This document shows positions 23,107-33,300 of a DNA stretch of 41,993 nt, in pieces; positions within the stretch are counted from its first letter, which is position 1, and each line of letters starts with the position of its first letter. The translations under genes were made by a program, and so were the position numbers. Below the pieces are notes generated by a model. It worked only from the letters and a program-made list of their open reading frames with translations, was not told the DNA's origin and did no database searches. Source of the DNA: XYB2-FULL-45-11 sp964355525. GTDB taxonomy: Bacteria > Patescibacteriota > Patescibacteriia > UBA9934 > GWF2-40-263. The stretch lies in assembly GCA_964355525.1 (NCBI GenBank), contig CAYHDY010000004.1, positions 1 through 41,993 on the forward strand. Direction: 5' to 3'.

Positions 23107-24224
23107 ACGAAATCGTTCGTGTGACGACACGATGCAGATAAGATTTTTTGATATTGATTTGCTTGATCTTGCCCGATGTTCCATGCCCGTTTTACCAACT
23201 GTTCTCGATCAAGCGGTTTATCCAATGTTTCGATGATCGCGCGAGCGAGTACATCGGCATCCCCGACCGAAACAAGCGTTCCATACGTTCCGCATTCGAG
23301 AATTTCTGACGGGCCGGTCGGACAATCCGTACTAACAATCTTCATACCGAGTGCAAGAGCTTCCAAGAGAACGGTCGGCAGTCCTTCATGGGAGGAAGAT
23401 AACACAAGGACATTGCTTTGCACCATAAACGGAAACGGATTTGATTTCCAACCGAGAAAAAAAACGTTTCGCGATATATCCAATGTTCGAACCAATCGTT
23501 CACATGCGACTCGTTCATCTCCGTCGCCCACAAGGAGAAGCTGAAGATCTTGGTGATAGGTGTGCACAATGAGCGAAACGGCGCGAAGGAGGATATCAAG
23601 CGATTTTGCTTCTTCGAATCTGCCAACAAAAATGATCGTCTTCTTTGTCGTGTCCCAAATAATTTCTCTTTCATCGATCGGTTCTTTCGCGCGCCGTTGT
23701 ATTTCAGCAACATCAACACCATTCAAAATGACTTCGATTTTTTTCGCTGGCAGACGCAGTCGATTCACCATGAATTGCTTTATGCCAGCCGAAACAACAA
23801 TCGTTTTTTTTGAAAATACACAAACAAAGAACACCTGAACAATCGAAAGAATACTTCGGACATGCATCCCATGATTGACCGAAATGATCGGGACACGCTT
23901 CATGGAAAAATAATTCGCCAAGATCGAAAGCAAACACACATGCACAACGTTTGCCAAAATAAGATCCGGATGAATTTGTCGAAACTGTTTAATGAGTGGG
24001 AAAAAAGTTTCACGCGCATGCGTACCGACAAGCGAATGAAATCGTATTTCATTTGAGAGAATCGACGGTTTTATCGAAATCTCTTTTGTTGAGATGGCAA
24101 TGACATGAATCTCATAGAAATCGACGAGTGCATTTAAAACATGTGTCATCACTGTTTCCGCACCACCAGCTCCGTCCGCGTTCCATGGAATCGTTACAGC
24201 AAGAATGGGTTTGGATACATTCAT
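23103..24224 (-). CDS. Family 4 glycosyltransferase (GT-B)
   Basis: The 373-aa enzyme starts MNVSKPILAVTIPWNADGAG, followed by GAETVMTHVL, the usual GT4 N-terminal loop. The linker ILNGVDVAEIQRRA and FVGRFEEAKSLDILLRAV open the C-terminal Rossmann domain, and SSSHEGLPTVLLEALALGMK holds the E-x7-E donor-binding motif. CPTGPSEIL follows, as in WaaG/PimA-like enzymes. ATG at 24224 is chosen because it makes an ATGA overlap with the polysaccharide deacetylase gene. The nucleotide sugar is unknown. Confidence 0.92.
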   Translation of the reverse strand: MNVSKPILAVTIPWNADGAGGAETVMTHVLNALVDFYEIHVIAISTKEISIKPSILSNEIRFHSLVGTHARETFFPLIKQFRQIHPDLILANVVHVCLLSILANYFSMKRVPIISVNHGMHVRSILSIVQVFFVCVFSKKTIVVSAGIKQFMVNRLRLPAKKIEVILNGVDVAEIQRRAKEPIDEREIIWDTTKKTIIFVGRFEEAKSLDILLRAVSLIVHTYHQDLQLLLVGDGDERVACERLVRTLDISRNVFFLGWKSNPFPFMVQSNVLVLSSSHEGLPTVLLEALALGMKIVSTDCPTGPSEILECGTYGTLVSVGDADVLARAIIETLDKPLDREQLVKRAWNIGQDQANQYQKILSASCRHTNDFV

Positions 24225-25078
24225 ACGGATTGTTTGATTCGTTTTGAACAATCATTCCACAATCCATGCAACACACTCAATCGCGCACGAAAACTTAAAA
24301 AATCAAAACCCGCAACAACACGTTTTATTTCATACGGATCTGTTTTTGTGTCATTCATCCCATACACAACAGTTGTGGCAGATTCAAATTTCATTCCCTT
24401 CACACGATCCACGATTTCATTCGAATAATCCATTCTCGTTCCAAACGGATATGCGAATATCGCAATCGTCTTCCCAAGTTTTTCTTCAAGAATGCTTTTC
24501 GAAATTCGAATCTCTTCCATCGCATCTTCGACTGAAATATCCGTGAGTCGCGGATGTGAAACGGTATGCGCGCCAATCTCGACGAGCGGATGATTCGCCA
24601 TCTCTTGAAGTTCTCGCCACGACAAAAATTCATGACGTCCCATGTCCGAATATGCCGTCGATTGCATCTGCGGATTTTCAATGAACCCTGTACTGATATA
24701 AAATGTCGCCGGCGTCTCGTATTTTTTCAACAAAGGAAATGCGTTTGTAAAATTATCTTTGAATCCGTCGTCAAACGTGATCACAACAAATCGTCGACCG
24801 TGTTTTTTCGGCAAACGATCGAATCCGTTTTTCAATGCGTCAACGAATGTTGCAAGCGAAATGACATGATAATATCTTTTAAGATATACAAGTTGTTTTT
24901 CGAACTCAATCGGTGGAACCGCCGGCAACTCCCACGACTCTTTCACGATAGCGACACGATGATACAGCAACACAATCACTTTCTCATGACCGCCTTCAAA
25001 AAAAACACGACTTGTCCAGTCGACAAGCTCGGGAAGACGAAAAAAAAGGAGAATAGAAACCAAAAATCGTTTGACCAT
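24221..25078 (-). CDS. Polysaccharide deacetylase (NodB/CE4 family)
   Basis: This 285-aa protein has an N-terminal hydrophobic segment (FLVSILLFFRLPELV) that could anchor it in the membrane, then the CE4 motifs. FVVITFDDGFKDNFT holds the catalytic base and metal Asp, GAHTVSHPRLTDIS holds the H-x3-H metal pair, and IFAYPFGTRMDYSN is the arginine/proline region. Such enzymes remove acetyl groups from GlcNAc-containing glycans at the cell surface. ATG at 25078 is used; ATG at 25114 would overlap the palindromic promoter region. It is the first gene of the minus-strand glycan operon. Confidence 0.88.
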   Translation of the reverse strand: MVKRFLVSILLFFRLPELVDWTSRVFFEGGHEKVIVLLYHRVAIVKESWELPAVPPIEFEKQLVYLKRYYHVISLATFVDALKNGFDRLPKKHGRRFVVITFDDGFKDNFTNAFPLLKKYETPATFYISTGFIENPQMQSTAYSDMGRHEFLSWRELQEMANHPLVEIGAHTVSHPRLTDISVEDAMEEIRISKSILEEKLGKTIAIFAYPFGTRMDYSNEIVDRVKGMKFESATTVVYGMNDTKTDPYEIKRVVAGFDFLSFRARLSVLHGLWNDCSKRIKQSV

Positions 25079-25091
25079 ATCGAAGACGATC

Positions 25092-25123
25092 CTATCATAC
25101 CCAATTTTTTCCATGTATGATAG
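25092..25123. promoter_or_regulatory. Divergent promoter palindrome
   Basis: CTATCATAC (25092-25100) and GTATGATAG (25115-25123) form a 9-bp inverted repeat between the divergent deacetylase and sugar-transferase genes. Each arm contains a -10-like TATGAT or TATCAT, one per direction. It may serve as overlapping promoters or as an operator; no good -35 box is seen. Confidence 0.45.
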
Positions 25124-25138
25124 AACAAAGTCCAATCT

Positions 25139-26464
25139 ATGAACATCCGACAAAAACAATTCAATCTCAATCTTTTCGCCCTGATTCTGCCAACTCTCGG
25201 AATCTTTGCATTGAGTTTATGGCTCACCCTCCTCTGGCGCTACCCCGTCGGACTCGATTCTGTCTCGCAATCGTTGCACTTCCGACTATTCACCTTGATC
25301 GCGATCGTCTGGCTCGCCGTCGATTATGGTTTCGGCCTGCTTGATCTGTGGTCACACAAAACGCTCGCGCGAACAACCGCCGCTCTTGTCGGTGCGAGCG
25401 CGACGAATCTTTTTTTCGCGGCGATCATTTTTTATCTCCAGCCGAATCTCATTCTCACACCGCGTCGCGTCTTGTTTGTCGATGTTGCGATCGTTTTTGT
25501 TTTATCGTTCGTGTGGCAATGGATGGTTCGCATGATTGCGCGAAAGACCGTTCGATCGCGCGTGTATTTTCTGGATCTTGAAAAAGAATTTGCAGAGATT
25601 AAAAATGAATTGGATCGTGACGGTCGAGGAAATGAAATGGAAATGATTTCGATTACGACGGGGCAATTGCTTGCGCGGGGTCTGGGGACCCCACCCATAG
25701 CTGAGGTATGTGTGTTGCCTTCGAATGAAACATTTTCTGCACCGATTCTCGAGACGCTTGCTTCCTTGCATGCGCAAGGAATCTCGTTTATCAAATTTGA
25801 TGCATTCTATGAAGATCTTTTTCGGCGCGTCTACACGCCGAACGTGACCGAATGGTGGTTTCTTGAAAACACAAATCGAAACAAGAATGGATTGTATCCC
25901 GCGTTCAAACGCATCGGCGACATCCTCGTCGGTATCGTGATCTTCGTTCTCTTCGCAATCACCTTCCCTTTCGTTGCACTCGCAATCAAACTGACAAGTC
26001 GCGGATCCATCTTTTTCAAACAGACACGAAGATCCACGAATGGTCGCACGTTTGTGATTTATAAATATCGCACGATGCGATCCGGTACGGCGACGAACAC
26101 ATGGACGACTTCGAACGACCCGCGCATCACACCGGTTGGAAACGTGTTGCGAAAACTCCGCATCGACGAATTGCCGCAATGTTTCAACCTTATCCGAGGC
26201 GACATGAGTTTCGTGGGTCCACGACCGGAACAAGAAGCCATCGCCGAACAATTACGAACCGAGATTCCCTTCTTCGATTCGCGCCACACCGTCCGCCCCG
26301 GCCTCACGGGCTGGGCGCAACTGCACGTATACGCGGGTACGACCGAAGAATCCAAACGCAAACTTCAATACGATTTGTATTATCTGAAGCACCGCTCGTT
26401 CCTTTTTGATCTTGAAATTATTTTGAAAACCATTTCGCATATTTTCTTTTTGAGCGGGACATAA
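25139..26464 (+). CDS. Polyprenyl-phosphate sugar-phosphate transferase (initiating glycosyltransferase), with in-frame repeat insertion
   Basis: The 441-aa protein has four hydrophobic spans in residues 1-125, a cytoplasmic middle region, a further span (VGIVIFVLFAITFPFVALAI) and the C-terminal bacterial sugar-transferase domain. That domain includes GSIFFKQTRRSTNGRTFVIY, KYRTMRSG, RKLRIDELPQCFNLIRGDMS, FVGPRPEQEAIAEQ, RPGLTGWAQLHVYAG and KLQYDLYYLKHRSFLFDLEI. It should attach the first sugar phosphate to undecaprenyl phosphate for the adjacent glycan genes. Near residue 180 the peptide RGLGTPPIAEV is encoded by repeat copy 3 and lies in the variable middle region. The start at 25139 is divergent from the deacetylase. 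Confidence 0.93.
   Translation: MNIRQKQFNLNLFALILPTLGIFALSLWLTLLWRYPVGLDSVSQSLHFRLFTLIAIVWLAVDYGFGLLDLWSHKTLARTTAALVGASATNLFFAAIIFYLQPNLILTPRRVLFVDVAIVFVLSFVWQWMVRMIARKTVRSRVYFLDLEKEFAEIKNELDRDGRGNEMEMISITTGQLLARGLGTPPIAEVCVLPSNETFSAPILETLASLHAQGISFIKFDAFYEDLFRRVYTPNVTEWWFLENTNRNKNGLYPAFKRIGDILVGIVIFVLFAITFPFVALAIKLTSRGSIFFKQTRRSTNGRTFVIYKYRTMRSGTATNTWTTSNDPRITPVGNVLRKLRIDELPQCFNLIRGDMSFVGPRPEQEAIAEQLRTEIPFFDSRHTVRPGLTGWAQLHVYAGTTEESKRKLQYDLYYLKHRSFLFDLEIILKTISHIFFLSGT
25677..25706. repeat. 30-bp palindromic element, copy 3 (inside the sugar-transferase gene)
   Basis: GGGGTCTGGGGACCCC, then ACCCATAGCTGAGG: one mismatch to copy 1 over 30 bases. It is read in frame as part of RGLGTPPIAE. Confidence 0.9.
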
Positions 26465-26600
26465 GAAAAGATAAAGTCAAAAAGAGCAGGTGTGTCTTTT
26501 TATTTTTTTCAAACAACAAACAAAACCTCCATCACTCTTTGACTCTACGACTCTGCGACTCTCTAACTTCTTCATAAAAAAATCGTCACGCGGGTGACGA

Positions 26601-27227
26601 TCAGGACGAGCAGTGATTTGAAGAAGGTGCGACCGAGTGGTGTTCGACGCCGTTTGCCCGTTCGAAGTGCACGAGACAGCGTGCGTCGTATTTGTCTTTG
26701 CCACCGACTTGAATGCGTTCTGTGCTTTGTGTCGTACGTTGCGATCGCGACCCATTGAAACTTCCGCACACTCCGCAGACGGATTGCATTTTCATGACAA
26801 CCTGCGCGTGTGGCATCAGAAGTTTGATGAGTTCGAACGGAACGGCGAGAAAATCGAGATCGAGTCCGGCGATGATGACACGACGACCGGATGCGACAAG
26901 CGCGAGAATGACTTCGAGCGCTTCTGCAACATCTTCAAACAGTTGTACTTCGTCGATGGCGACCCAGACGTGATCATCGGGACCGAGCGCTTTCGACACG
27001 TAATCCAAAATTTCCCGTGCCCGCGTAATGACCGTCACTTCGAACGTGCCGCCATCGTGTGTATCGATCACCGCTTGCCCGACGCGATTGTCACGGGCCG
27101 GTTTGAACGTGATGACCTTGAGACGCGCGTGTTTTGCGAGCCGCATCTGACGAATGAGCTCTGACGACTTTCCGGAAAACATTCCTCCGGTGATGACGAC
27201 GAGTTCCGGCATGTGTGGTTTCTGCAT
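26601..27227 (-). CDS. tdk: Thymidine kinase (type II)
   Basis: Thymidine kinase salvages thymidine to dTMP. This 208-aa protein starts MQKPHMPELVVITGGMFSGK, with the P-loop at residues 14-22, then THDGGTFEVTV. VWVAIDEVQLFEDV carries the catalytic Glu and Walker B, and VIIAGLDLDFLAVPFE is the conserved GLD motif. The zinc lasso has CGVCGSF and, later, YDARCLVHF, so the last ligand position appears to be His rather than Cys. ATG at 27227 is chosen for its strong GGGGAGAG ribosome site. A -10-like TATAAT sits at 27284-27279 on the minus strand. It is separated from the cluster at 27351 by that gene's terminator. Confidence 0.94.
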   Translation of the reverse strand: MQKPHMPELVVITGGMFSGKSSELIRQMRLAKHARLKVITFKPARDNRVGQAVIDTHDGGTFEVTVITRAREILDYVSKALGPDDHVWVAIDEVQLFEDVAEALEVILALVASGRRVIIAGLDLDFLAVPFELIKLLMPHAQVVMKMQSVCGVCGSFNGSRSQRTTQSTERIQVGGKDKYDARCLVHFERANGVEHHSVAPSSNHCSS

Positions 27228-27314
27228 GTGACTCTCCCCGAAGGTTCTGAGCTTGTCGAAGAAGAACGAACCGCGATCATTATACACGATCGAAAATCAA
27301 ACGCTGTGGATAGA

Positions 27315-27351
27315 AAAAACCACCCTTCGCCTGAAAAAGGCTATGGGTGGT
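27315..27351 (-). terminator. Terminator of the 921-aa E2-like gene
   Basis: On the minus strand, ACCACCC pairs with GGGTGGT around an inner GCCT/AGGC stem, followed by six T. Its first base overlaps the stop codon region at 27351. Confidence 0.85.
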
Positions 27352-30116
27352 CAGAGAGCCGCGGGAGTTTCTGCTTCCACGGTTTTGTTTTCCTCGACAG
27401 GCTGAGTTCCTGGCACAAATTCGAACCGATTACAGTGATGCACGGAGCAAATCGTTATGCGCTTACGGACGTTTGCATCAAGCACCCATTCAGGCAACCC
27501 GCGATAGCCCGGAAAACTGGATGTGAATCCGACATCCGCGTCTTCCTCATGCAGAAGCCAAATGTACCCTTCTCCGTATTGTGTGACACTTTTGTGAATC
27601 ACGAGCCCGTGTTTATCAACCACGTTCGTTGGATTTGCGGTGCTGTGGTAGTAATAGACATCATTTCCAAACGTCATCGGCTGCACGAAATCTCCGATCG
27701 AGATCATGCGACCGGAACAATCCTTCTGAAACTCTTTTCCCAGATTCGGCACGGTGAGCCGACGTGCAAGAAGATCTTTCGGAACCGGAATCATGACACC
27801 GTCTTTCCCGATAAGAACCGCCTCACCGACGGGAATGACATGGAATGCACGTGTGACACCCGTATAAAATGACAAGTACGTTCCGTAAATCACTTGGTGC
27901 GCTTGCCCCGTTGAGTTACCGACAGGCAATGCCTTGTCGAACCGAATTTCCCAGTAATCCCGGACGCTACCCGATCGTATGATCGTTCCGGGAGTGCCAA
28001 GGGACTCGGTATTGTCGAAACCACGATTGACTTTCGGATCTCCGCCAAGATACATCACACGATCACCGATTTTGAACGGTCTGTTCACTGCGAGATCTTT
28101 TGCTGCACCGCTTGCAACGACTGTAATCTGCTCGTTACCTTCCGTGACCGACAGTTTCTTTTCAACGAAAGCCTGAAGCGGAATCATGAGTCCGTTTGTG
28201 AAGACAAGATCATCCAAGGATCCTTTGGCTTTACCCGGAACAAGACACTGAAGCTCGAGGACGTCACCCTTTTTCAGAGGCGAGAGATCGTCCGTTTGGA
28301 CAACCATCTTCGTCCCCTGTTTCAGTCCAGTGTCCGAATCTACTGCGACGAGTTGGAACCAGTCGGGCGTTTCGGGAAACACCCACACGCTTTCTTTGAT
28401 GATCGGAATGATGATCCCGTTTTCGAACAGGATTCCCACATCGTTCGGATGTTTCATCAGCTGCAGCGGTGCAAATCCGAGAATCTGTTGCACGGTTCCG
28501 TACGGAAGCAATGCTTGAAAACGCGTCACGAGAATGTGATCAAATTCCTCAAGATCTAAACGCTTATCATGAAGAGCTACCTTCGTATCCGTTCGTTCGA
28601 AGTGAATCGGTTTCCAAGCGAATCGAAACTCACCAGCTCCGAACAAAACCGTTGTCTCTTCGGGTGTCTCTTTGAAACGCAGAAGATATCCGTCCGGGTT
28701 TTCCGGATCCTTGAAAATCTCCCCTACGGTCAAGATCGGTGGATTATAAACGCCCGTTTCCCGAATCGCATTACCGACCGAGAGTCTGATGTCGGCAAAC
28801 GTGAAGACGCCGTCTTTCAATTCCGGCACCCACCAAGCAATGCACGAGAGAAGCGTTCCCCCGTTCGATGTCAGATAGATCCATTCGTCGCGCACAGCCA
28901 TCGGATCCGAATGCGCGAATTGCGCAAGCACGTCTCCGTCATCGTCCACACGCAGTTTCGTGATCCGTTCCGGTTTTTTTATGCAAGTGAGCGATCGAGG
29001 ATCCGAACTGACAAGCGACATGCCCGCACGGATCTCGAATCCGTCCGCAAGCGTGACCAGAGAGCACGTTTGCCATTTCTCTTTCACACGGACAAGCTCG
29101 AAATAATCGAGAAATCTTACATGGAACAGAACCGGTTCCGCGATACCTTCAAGACGCATGTGTAGACCGGTGCTTCGTGCGGGTTGGCAAAATCCTGCCA
29201 CTTCATACATTTCGCCTTTCTTGATCTCTTGAGGCATATCCTCACGAGCCAGCAATACATCTCCGACACGCACCACTTTTCCATTGAGGTGGAACGATCC
29301 GGATGGAAGGTCTTTCCATTTTGATGCGTCAGGCAATCGCGTTGCGCTTACGAGAGCGGCATGCATGCGATCAAACGTCGTATCGCCGACAGCTTCATCT
29401 CCTGCGAGGGAAAGTGCCTGCGATTTCACGAGACGTGCAAGATGCTCGGGTCGAGCCGACCAGCTGGCCGTCAGAACCCACAGCGAATTGCGCAGACTCG
29501 CGCACTCCCAATCCCAAACGGTTTTGAACTGAGAAACTTTCGGATGCGCATCACGCACAGAATTGACGAGCGTCATGAACGATTGATCGAAGAACGAATC
29601 CACGACCGCGTTCACGGCGAACGCCGGATTCCATCCGTACGTCCTGAGCGAACCAGTTTCGATGTCGAACGTGTCGTCTTGCATGAGACCGCACTTGTAC
29701 AGATACTCGTTTTCACTCAGCACCGCACCTTTGCGAAATGCGAGTGTCACGCGTTTGACCTCGCCGTTATCGACACGAACAATGAACAGGACGAACGGAA
29801 ACGCGAGTTGGAATTCGGTGCGCGTTGCATCCGATTCCGTCAATCCGAATTTCTTCAAACCATCACGTTCGATGACCGATGCCCATTCACTCGGGTCCGG
29901 ATGCCATCGCGCCGATCGGACACACGGAAGTTGCTCGATCACGTACACGGTTGTCGCGCCGATCGAGTACACCATCCGCGTCCCTTTCGGGAGATACTCG
30001 GATGTGTCCGCTTGTCCAAAGACACGAAGCGAAACGGGAGCCGACATCGTGCCGTCTTCACGGATCAACGATGCGGTTCCATTCTCATCGATCTGAATCT
30101 TTAGAACGTTCGTCAT
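27351..30116 (-). CDS. Giant E2-like paralogue 2 (921 aa), candidate cysteine lost
   Basis: The N-terminal 250 residues align by eye with the 1055-aa neighbour: VYVIEQLPCVRSARW (58-71), FQLAFPFVLFIVRVDNGEV (102-120), an aromatic FRKG.VLSENEYLY block, VVDSFFDQSF and DWECASLRNSLWVLTASW. These match, from memory, the E2-like domain of PRTRC protein B/prokaryotic E2 family D. Where the neighbour has NHNICWG this protein reads DTFDIETG, so the candidate active-site Cys is absent. The remaining 650 residues are beta-rich, probably repeated SH3/Tudor-like modules (KKGEMYEV, LRVDDDGDVLAQF, KDGVFTFADIRLSVG). No signal peptide or membrane span is seen. Strong AAGGAGG ribosome site and own promoter. It may be a non-catalytic partner of the 1055-aa protein. 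Confidence 0.7.
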   Translation of the reverse strand: MTNVLKIQIDENGTASLIREDGTMSAPVSLRVFGQADTSEYLPKGTRMVYSIGATTVYVIEQLPCVRSARWHPDPSEWASVIERDGLKKFGLTESDATRTEFQLAFPFVLFIVRVDNGEVKRVTLAFRKGAVLSENEYLYKCGLMQDDTFDIETGSLRTYGWNPAFAVNAVVDSFFDQSFMTLVNSVRDAHPKVSQFKTVWDWECASLRNSLWVLTASWSARPEHLARLVKSQALSLAGDEAVGDTTFDRMHAALVSATRLPDASKWKDLPSGSFHLNGKVVRVGDVLLAREDMPQEIKKGEMYEVAGFCQPARSTGLHMRLEGIAEPVLFHVRFLDYFELVRVKEKWQTCSLVTLADGFEIRAGMSLVSSDPRSLTCIKKPERITKLRVDDDGDVLAQFAHSDPMAVRDEWIYLTSNGGTLLSCIAWWVPELKDGVFTFADIRLSVGNAIRETGVYNPPILTVGEIFKDPENPDGYLLRFKETPEETTVLFGAGEFRFAWKPIHFERTDTKVALHDKRLDLEEFDHILVTRFQALLPYGTVQQILGFAPLQLMKHPNDVGILFENGIIIPIIKESVWVFPETPDWFQLVAVDSDTGLKQGTKMVVQTDDLSPLKKGDVLELQCLVPGKAKGSLDDLVFTNGLMIPLQAFVEKKLSVTEGNEQITVVASGAAKDLAVNRPFKIGDRVMYLGGDPKVNRGFDNTESLGTPGTIIRSGSVRDYWEIRFDKALPVGNSTGQAHQVIYGTYLSFYTGVTRAFHVIPVGEAVLIGKDGVMIPVPKDLLARRLTVPNLGKEFQKDCSGRMISIGDFVQPMTFGNDVYYYHSTANPTNVVDKHGLVIHKSVTQYGEGYIWLLHEEDADVGFTSSFPGYRGLPEWVLDANVRKRITICSVHHCNRFEFVPGTQPVEENKTVEAETPAAL

Positions 30117-30172
30117 GATTGCCTCCTTATCTTCGATTGGAATGGTCGTTCCTGCACGGTTGCAGGCCGAGT

Positions 30173-30201
30173 TTTTTACCTGATTTTCATAAAATGGTCA
30201 A
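30173..30201 (-). promoter_or_regulatory. Promoter of the 921-aa E2-like gene
   Basis: On the minus strand this reads TTGACC, a 17-base spacer, TAAAAA. The whole segment (30165 to about 30217) is identical to that upstream of the 1055-aa gene, so the leader was duplicated with the gene. Confidence 0.7.
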
Positions 30202-30206
30202 GGTCA

Positions 30207-30313
30207 TTCGCGTCCCCCTCCGACTCCCCCTGTGCTCAGGGGGAGGGGAACGACACGATTCAATGCGCTACCCCGCCCCTGAGCACAGGGGAGGGTATGG
30301 GTGGGGACGCGAA
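30207..30313. repeat. Boundary repeat element, copy 2 (inverted orientation)
   Basis: It begins TTCGCGTCCCC and ends GGGGACGCGAA, an 11-base terminal inverted repeat. Two GC-rich hairpins (CTCCCCCTG...CAGGGGGAG and CCCCTGAGCACAGGGG) lie inside. It is flipped relative to copies 1, 3 and 4. It starts six bases from the -35 box of the 921-aa gene and ends two bases from the T-run of the 1055-aa gene's terminator. Confidence 0.92.
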
Positions 30314-30315
30314 TT

Positions 30316-30342
30316 AAAAATCCGCCCATTTGCATGGGCGGA
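30316..30342 (-). terminator. Terminator of the 1055-aa E2-like gene
   Basis: On the minus strand, TCCGCCCA and TGGGCGGA form a perfect 8-bp stem with a six-base loop, followed by five T. Confidence 0.92.
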
Positions 30343-30360
30343 CAAGATTCTCCTGAGTCT

Positions 30361-33300
30361 TCAGGGTACATACTCGATCTCGTCGATCGAGGCGTACCAG
30401 CCTGGTTGTTCCGGAAAATCGATACGGAACATGTTGGCATGGTCTTCACACACGATACCGATTTGCTGTCCTTGAGTGAACGTTCCGAGGAAGATCGGGG
30501 TTTTGACACCCTCCTTCATCCGAACTTTATCACCGACTTGCAAATCAATCTCGATCTCCGTCTCCTTCCCCATCCACTCCGGATCATTCGGGAAACACAC
30601 AATCACTTCCCCGTTCGCACACTCGACGATGAATCCGCGTTCGTCCGCAAGCACGTTACCGCGTCCGTGAACAGGTTCCACATCCGTCTTGATCCGAACC
30701 GGTTTCTCAATAATCTCTTTCTTCTCGACCGGCCGAACCAGCTCGGGAACCATGGTCAGTGCAAGACAATGATCCACTCGATTAGCCCCGATTTCCCCCA
30801 GTTCGGTAAAGGCCTTTCGTACCCATTCGGGCAATTTTTCATATCCGATGATGTCACGACTGCGGTACGTACACACTTTTTTTTCAAACCACAGAAACAG
30901 AAACGGTATCCTCCCGTCGCCTGCCATTTCTGAGTGAACGACGAGCGCCGGGAGAAATGTATCAGATGCTTCCTTGCTGATTCCCCCGTTGGACTCGTAT
31001 CCCCATGACCTCGTGGTCACAGTCACGACATCACCGATCGAAATCGGTTTTCCGTCGACACCCTCTCCAACGAGCTTTCGTGTCTTCAGTTCCAACTGTC
31101 TCTCGAGCATCTTCTCCGAAATCTGAAACGTTTTCTTTCCGTCCGTGTAGTTCCCCGTCTGAACCGTCGACGGCCATTTCGGCAGCAGGCGCAACGTCTG
31201 GATCTTCTGAATTTCTCCAAGTCCAACCTCGCCGAATCTACGTCCATCTTTCAACTCAAGGTTGATATGAAAGTGGTTACCGCAGGGACGAAATTCTTTT
31301 ACAATCATCACCTGATTTCGAAAACCAGAATCATTTCCAACGTACAAACACTCTTCTCCGCTTACGAACATTCCTCCAGTCTCAGTTGTCTTTCCTCGTG
31401 TGAAAGACAGAGCGCTCGCATCCGCTTTCGGAAACTTTTTGAATGAACCGTCCGTTTGCTTCACCGAGACACGAAAGAGAAACTCCTCCGAGAACAGAAT
31501 GAAACGACCGTCGGAAAAAAAGATTTCTTTTTTTGTAGGATCGAAGCACACCACTTGCAGGAGTGAACCGATCTCCGCGCCGTCGATCGCTTCATCAACA
31601 CGCAGTACAGAACCCGTCTTCAAGAACGTTGTGTCATTTCCCACACGTGTTTGAACGAACGTGTAATCATCGTTCCACACCCACTTCCCGTCTTTCACAA
31701 CCGGAATAGGTGCATTACCAAACGCGACTTCGAGATCGATCTGTTCGAACCGGTCTGTCTCCGTCGTCCGATTCACGAATCGCACCGGAGTGTACAGATG
31801 TACGTGCCCATCAATGCGGCGCTCTTCTTTCGCAAGCAAATCGAAGCTATTCAGCAACTTAAGATGATCCTCTCCGAACCGAACTTCTTTTTCTTTGCAA
31901 ACCACTTGAACCGTTTTCCAATCCGCAAAGAACGTTCCGTTGCAGAAGAACGGGATATCCCGATCCATTCCGCGGAAACGCACATAGATCGTCGTTCCGA
32001 ACGGCTTTTCAACCGCGAAGACTTTCGCGACGAACAAAGTCGTTTCCACCAAATGATCTCTCCCCGCTTGAGCTTCACCTGTGTCGAAAAACACGTCGTG
32101 CACTCGATCGATGCGGTAGTTTACGTAAACGGATTCTCCTTCACAAATCCGTTTGTTGTCGAAAGAAAATGCGCCGTCTTTGACTTCGAACGTCTTCACA
32201 GAATACCCGGTTCGCAGTGTTTTTCCCTGATCCACAGTGATGTAAAACCAGTTGTTTCGAAAACACACTTCAAGATCTCCGTCCATGTCGATACGCACGT
32301 CTTCGATCGGAACAGTCCCGCTTCGAAAACCTAAGTTCGGAGGAAATTCTGCGGCGGAGGTAAATTCGATGTAGTTGCCGACGCGCGCTTCGATCCCGTT
32401 GAACATGAATTTCTTTTCTGCGTTCTCATCGATGGCCTTATTTGTGAAGGCGAGCAACAGATCCAGTCGGATCGGTTCCGCCATCTCGACGAGTTGAACC
32501 ATACGCGTTTGCGGATCTTTTTTCGGTTCGAAGAAATGTTTGACTTGATACGTCTCCCCTTTCTTGAACGGAGCGGCATCCCCGCTCGCGACGAACGTAT
32601 CAAGAACTGAGATCAGCACCCCTTGAAAGAAAATGTCCGGCGATGGACTGACGATCAGTTGTTGATCATCCATTCCTGCGATGTAACGCGGCGCCCGTTG
32701 TGCCGCGTTTACGAGAACTTCGAAAAGATCTTCGCCTCTATGCCTTTGCAGATTCTGAATGAAGGACTTTGGCGTCCTTCCCGGCGCGATCCAATCTGCA
32801 TCGAGAACGAAGAGCGGATTGCGCAGACTGTAATACTGCCAATGCCACGGTGTGCTCAGTTCCGGAATGAGGCCGGCGTAACGATCATAGGTTTCGAGCC
32901 AGTGATCATTGAACGGCGTGTTCCAAAACGCATGCACCATCTCATCGATCTGACGAGCAAGCGTTCCACCTTCTTGACCGAACGAATGTGATCCCGATCC
33001 CCAACAAATGTTGTGATTGATACTGTTGAAGTTCGGCACGCTCGGCAAATACAGATCGTCATTCCACGAACGCAACGGTTCCGTGCGGAAGTAAAAGTGA
33101 ACGGCTGTACTTTCGATCTGGTCACCGGCCGTGTTCACAATGAACACCACATACGGAAATGCCAATCGGAAGATCTTGTCGTTGTGGAACTTGTCCGGAT
33201 TCAATCCGAATTTGCCGACGCACCCGCGCCGTCTCAATCGATTGATCACCTCCGGTTGGATTTTGTTCCAAACGACGGGACGGACGCACGGCGGTTGCTC

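Noticed and set aside
26465..26600. Additional gene between the sugar transferase and tdk
   Set aside because: The open frames here are short antisense extensions over tdk and low-complexity T/A-rich sequence, with no start signals.
27244..27267. GTTCTGAGCTTGTCGAAGAA-type dyad in the tdk leader
   Set aside because: It is a weak, single-copy dyad in this window. Similar sequences are common dispersed repeats in many genomes, so I do not annotate it as an operator.
29361..30104. Long frames on the plus strand opposite the E2-like genes
   Set aside because: They are antisense shadows of GC-rich coding sequence, rich in Arg and Ser, with no ribosome site or recognisable domain.
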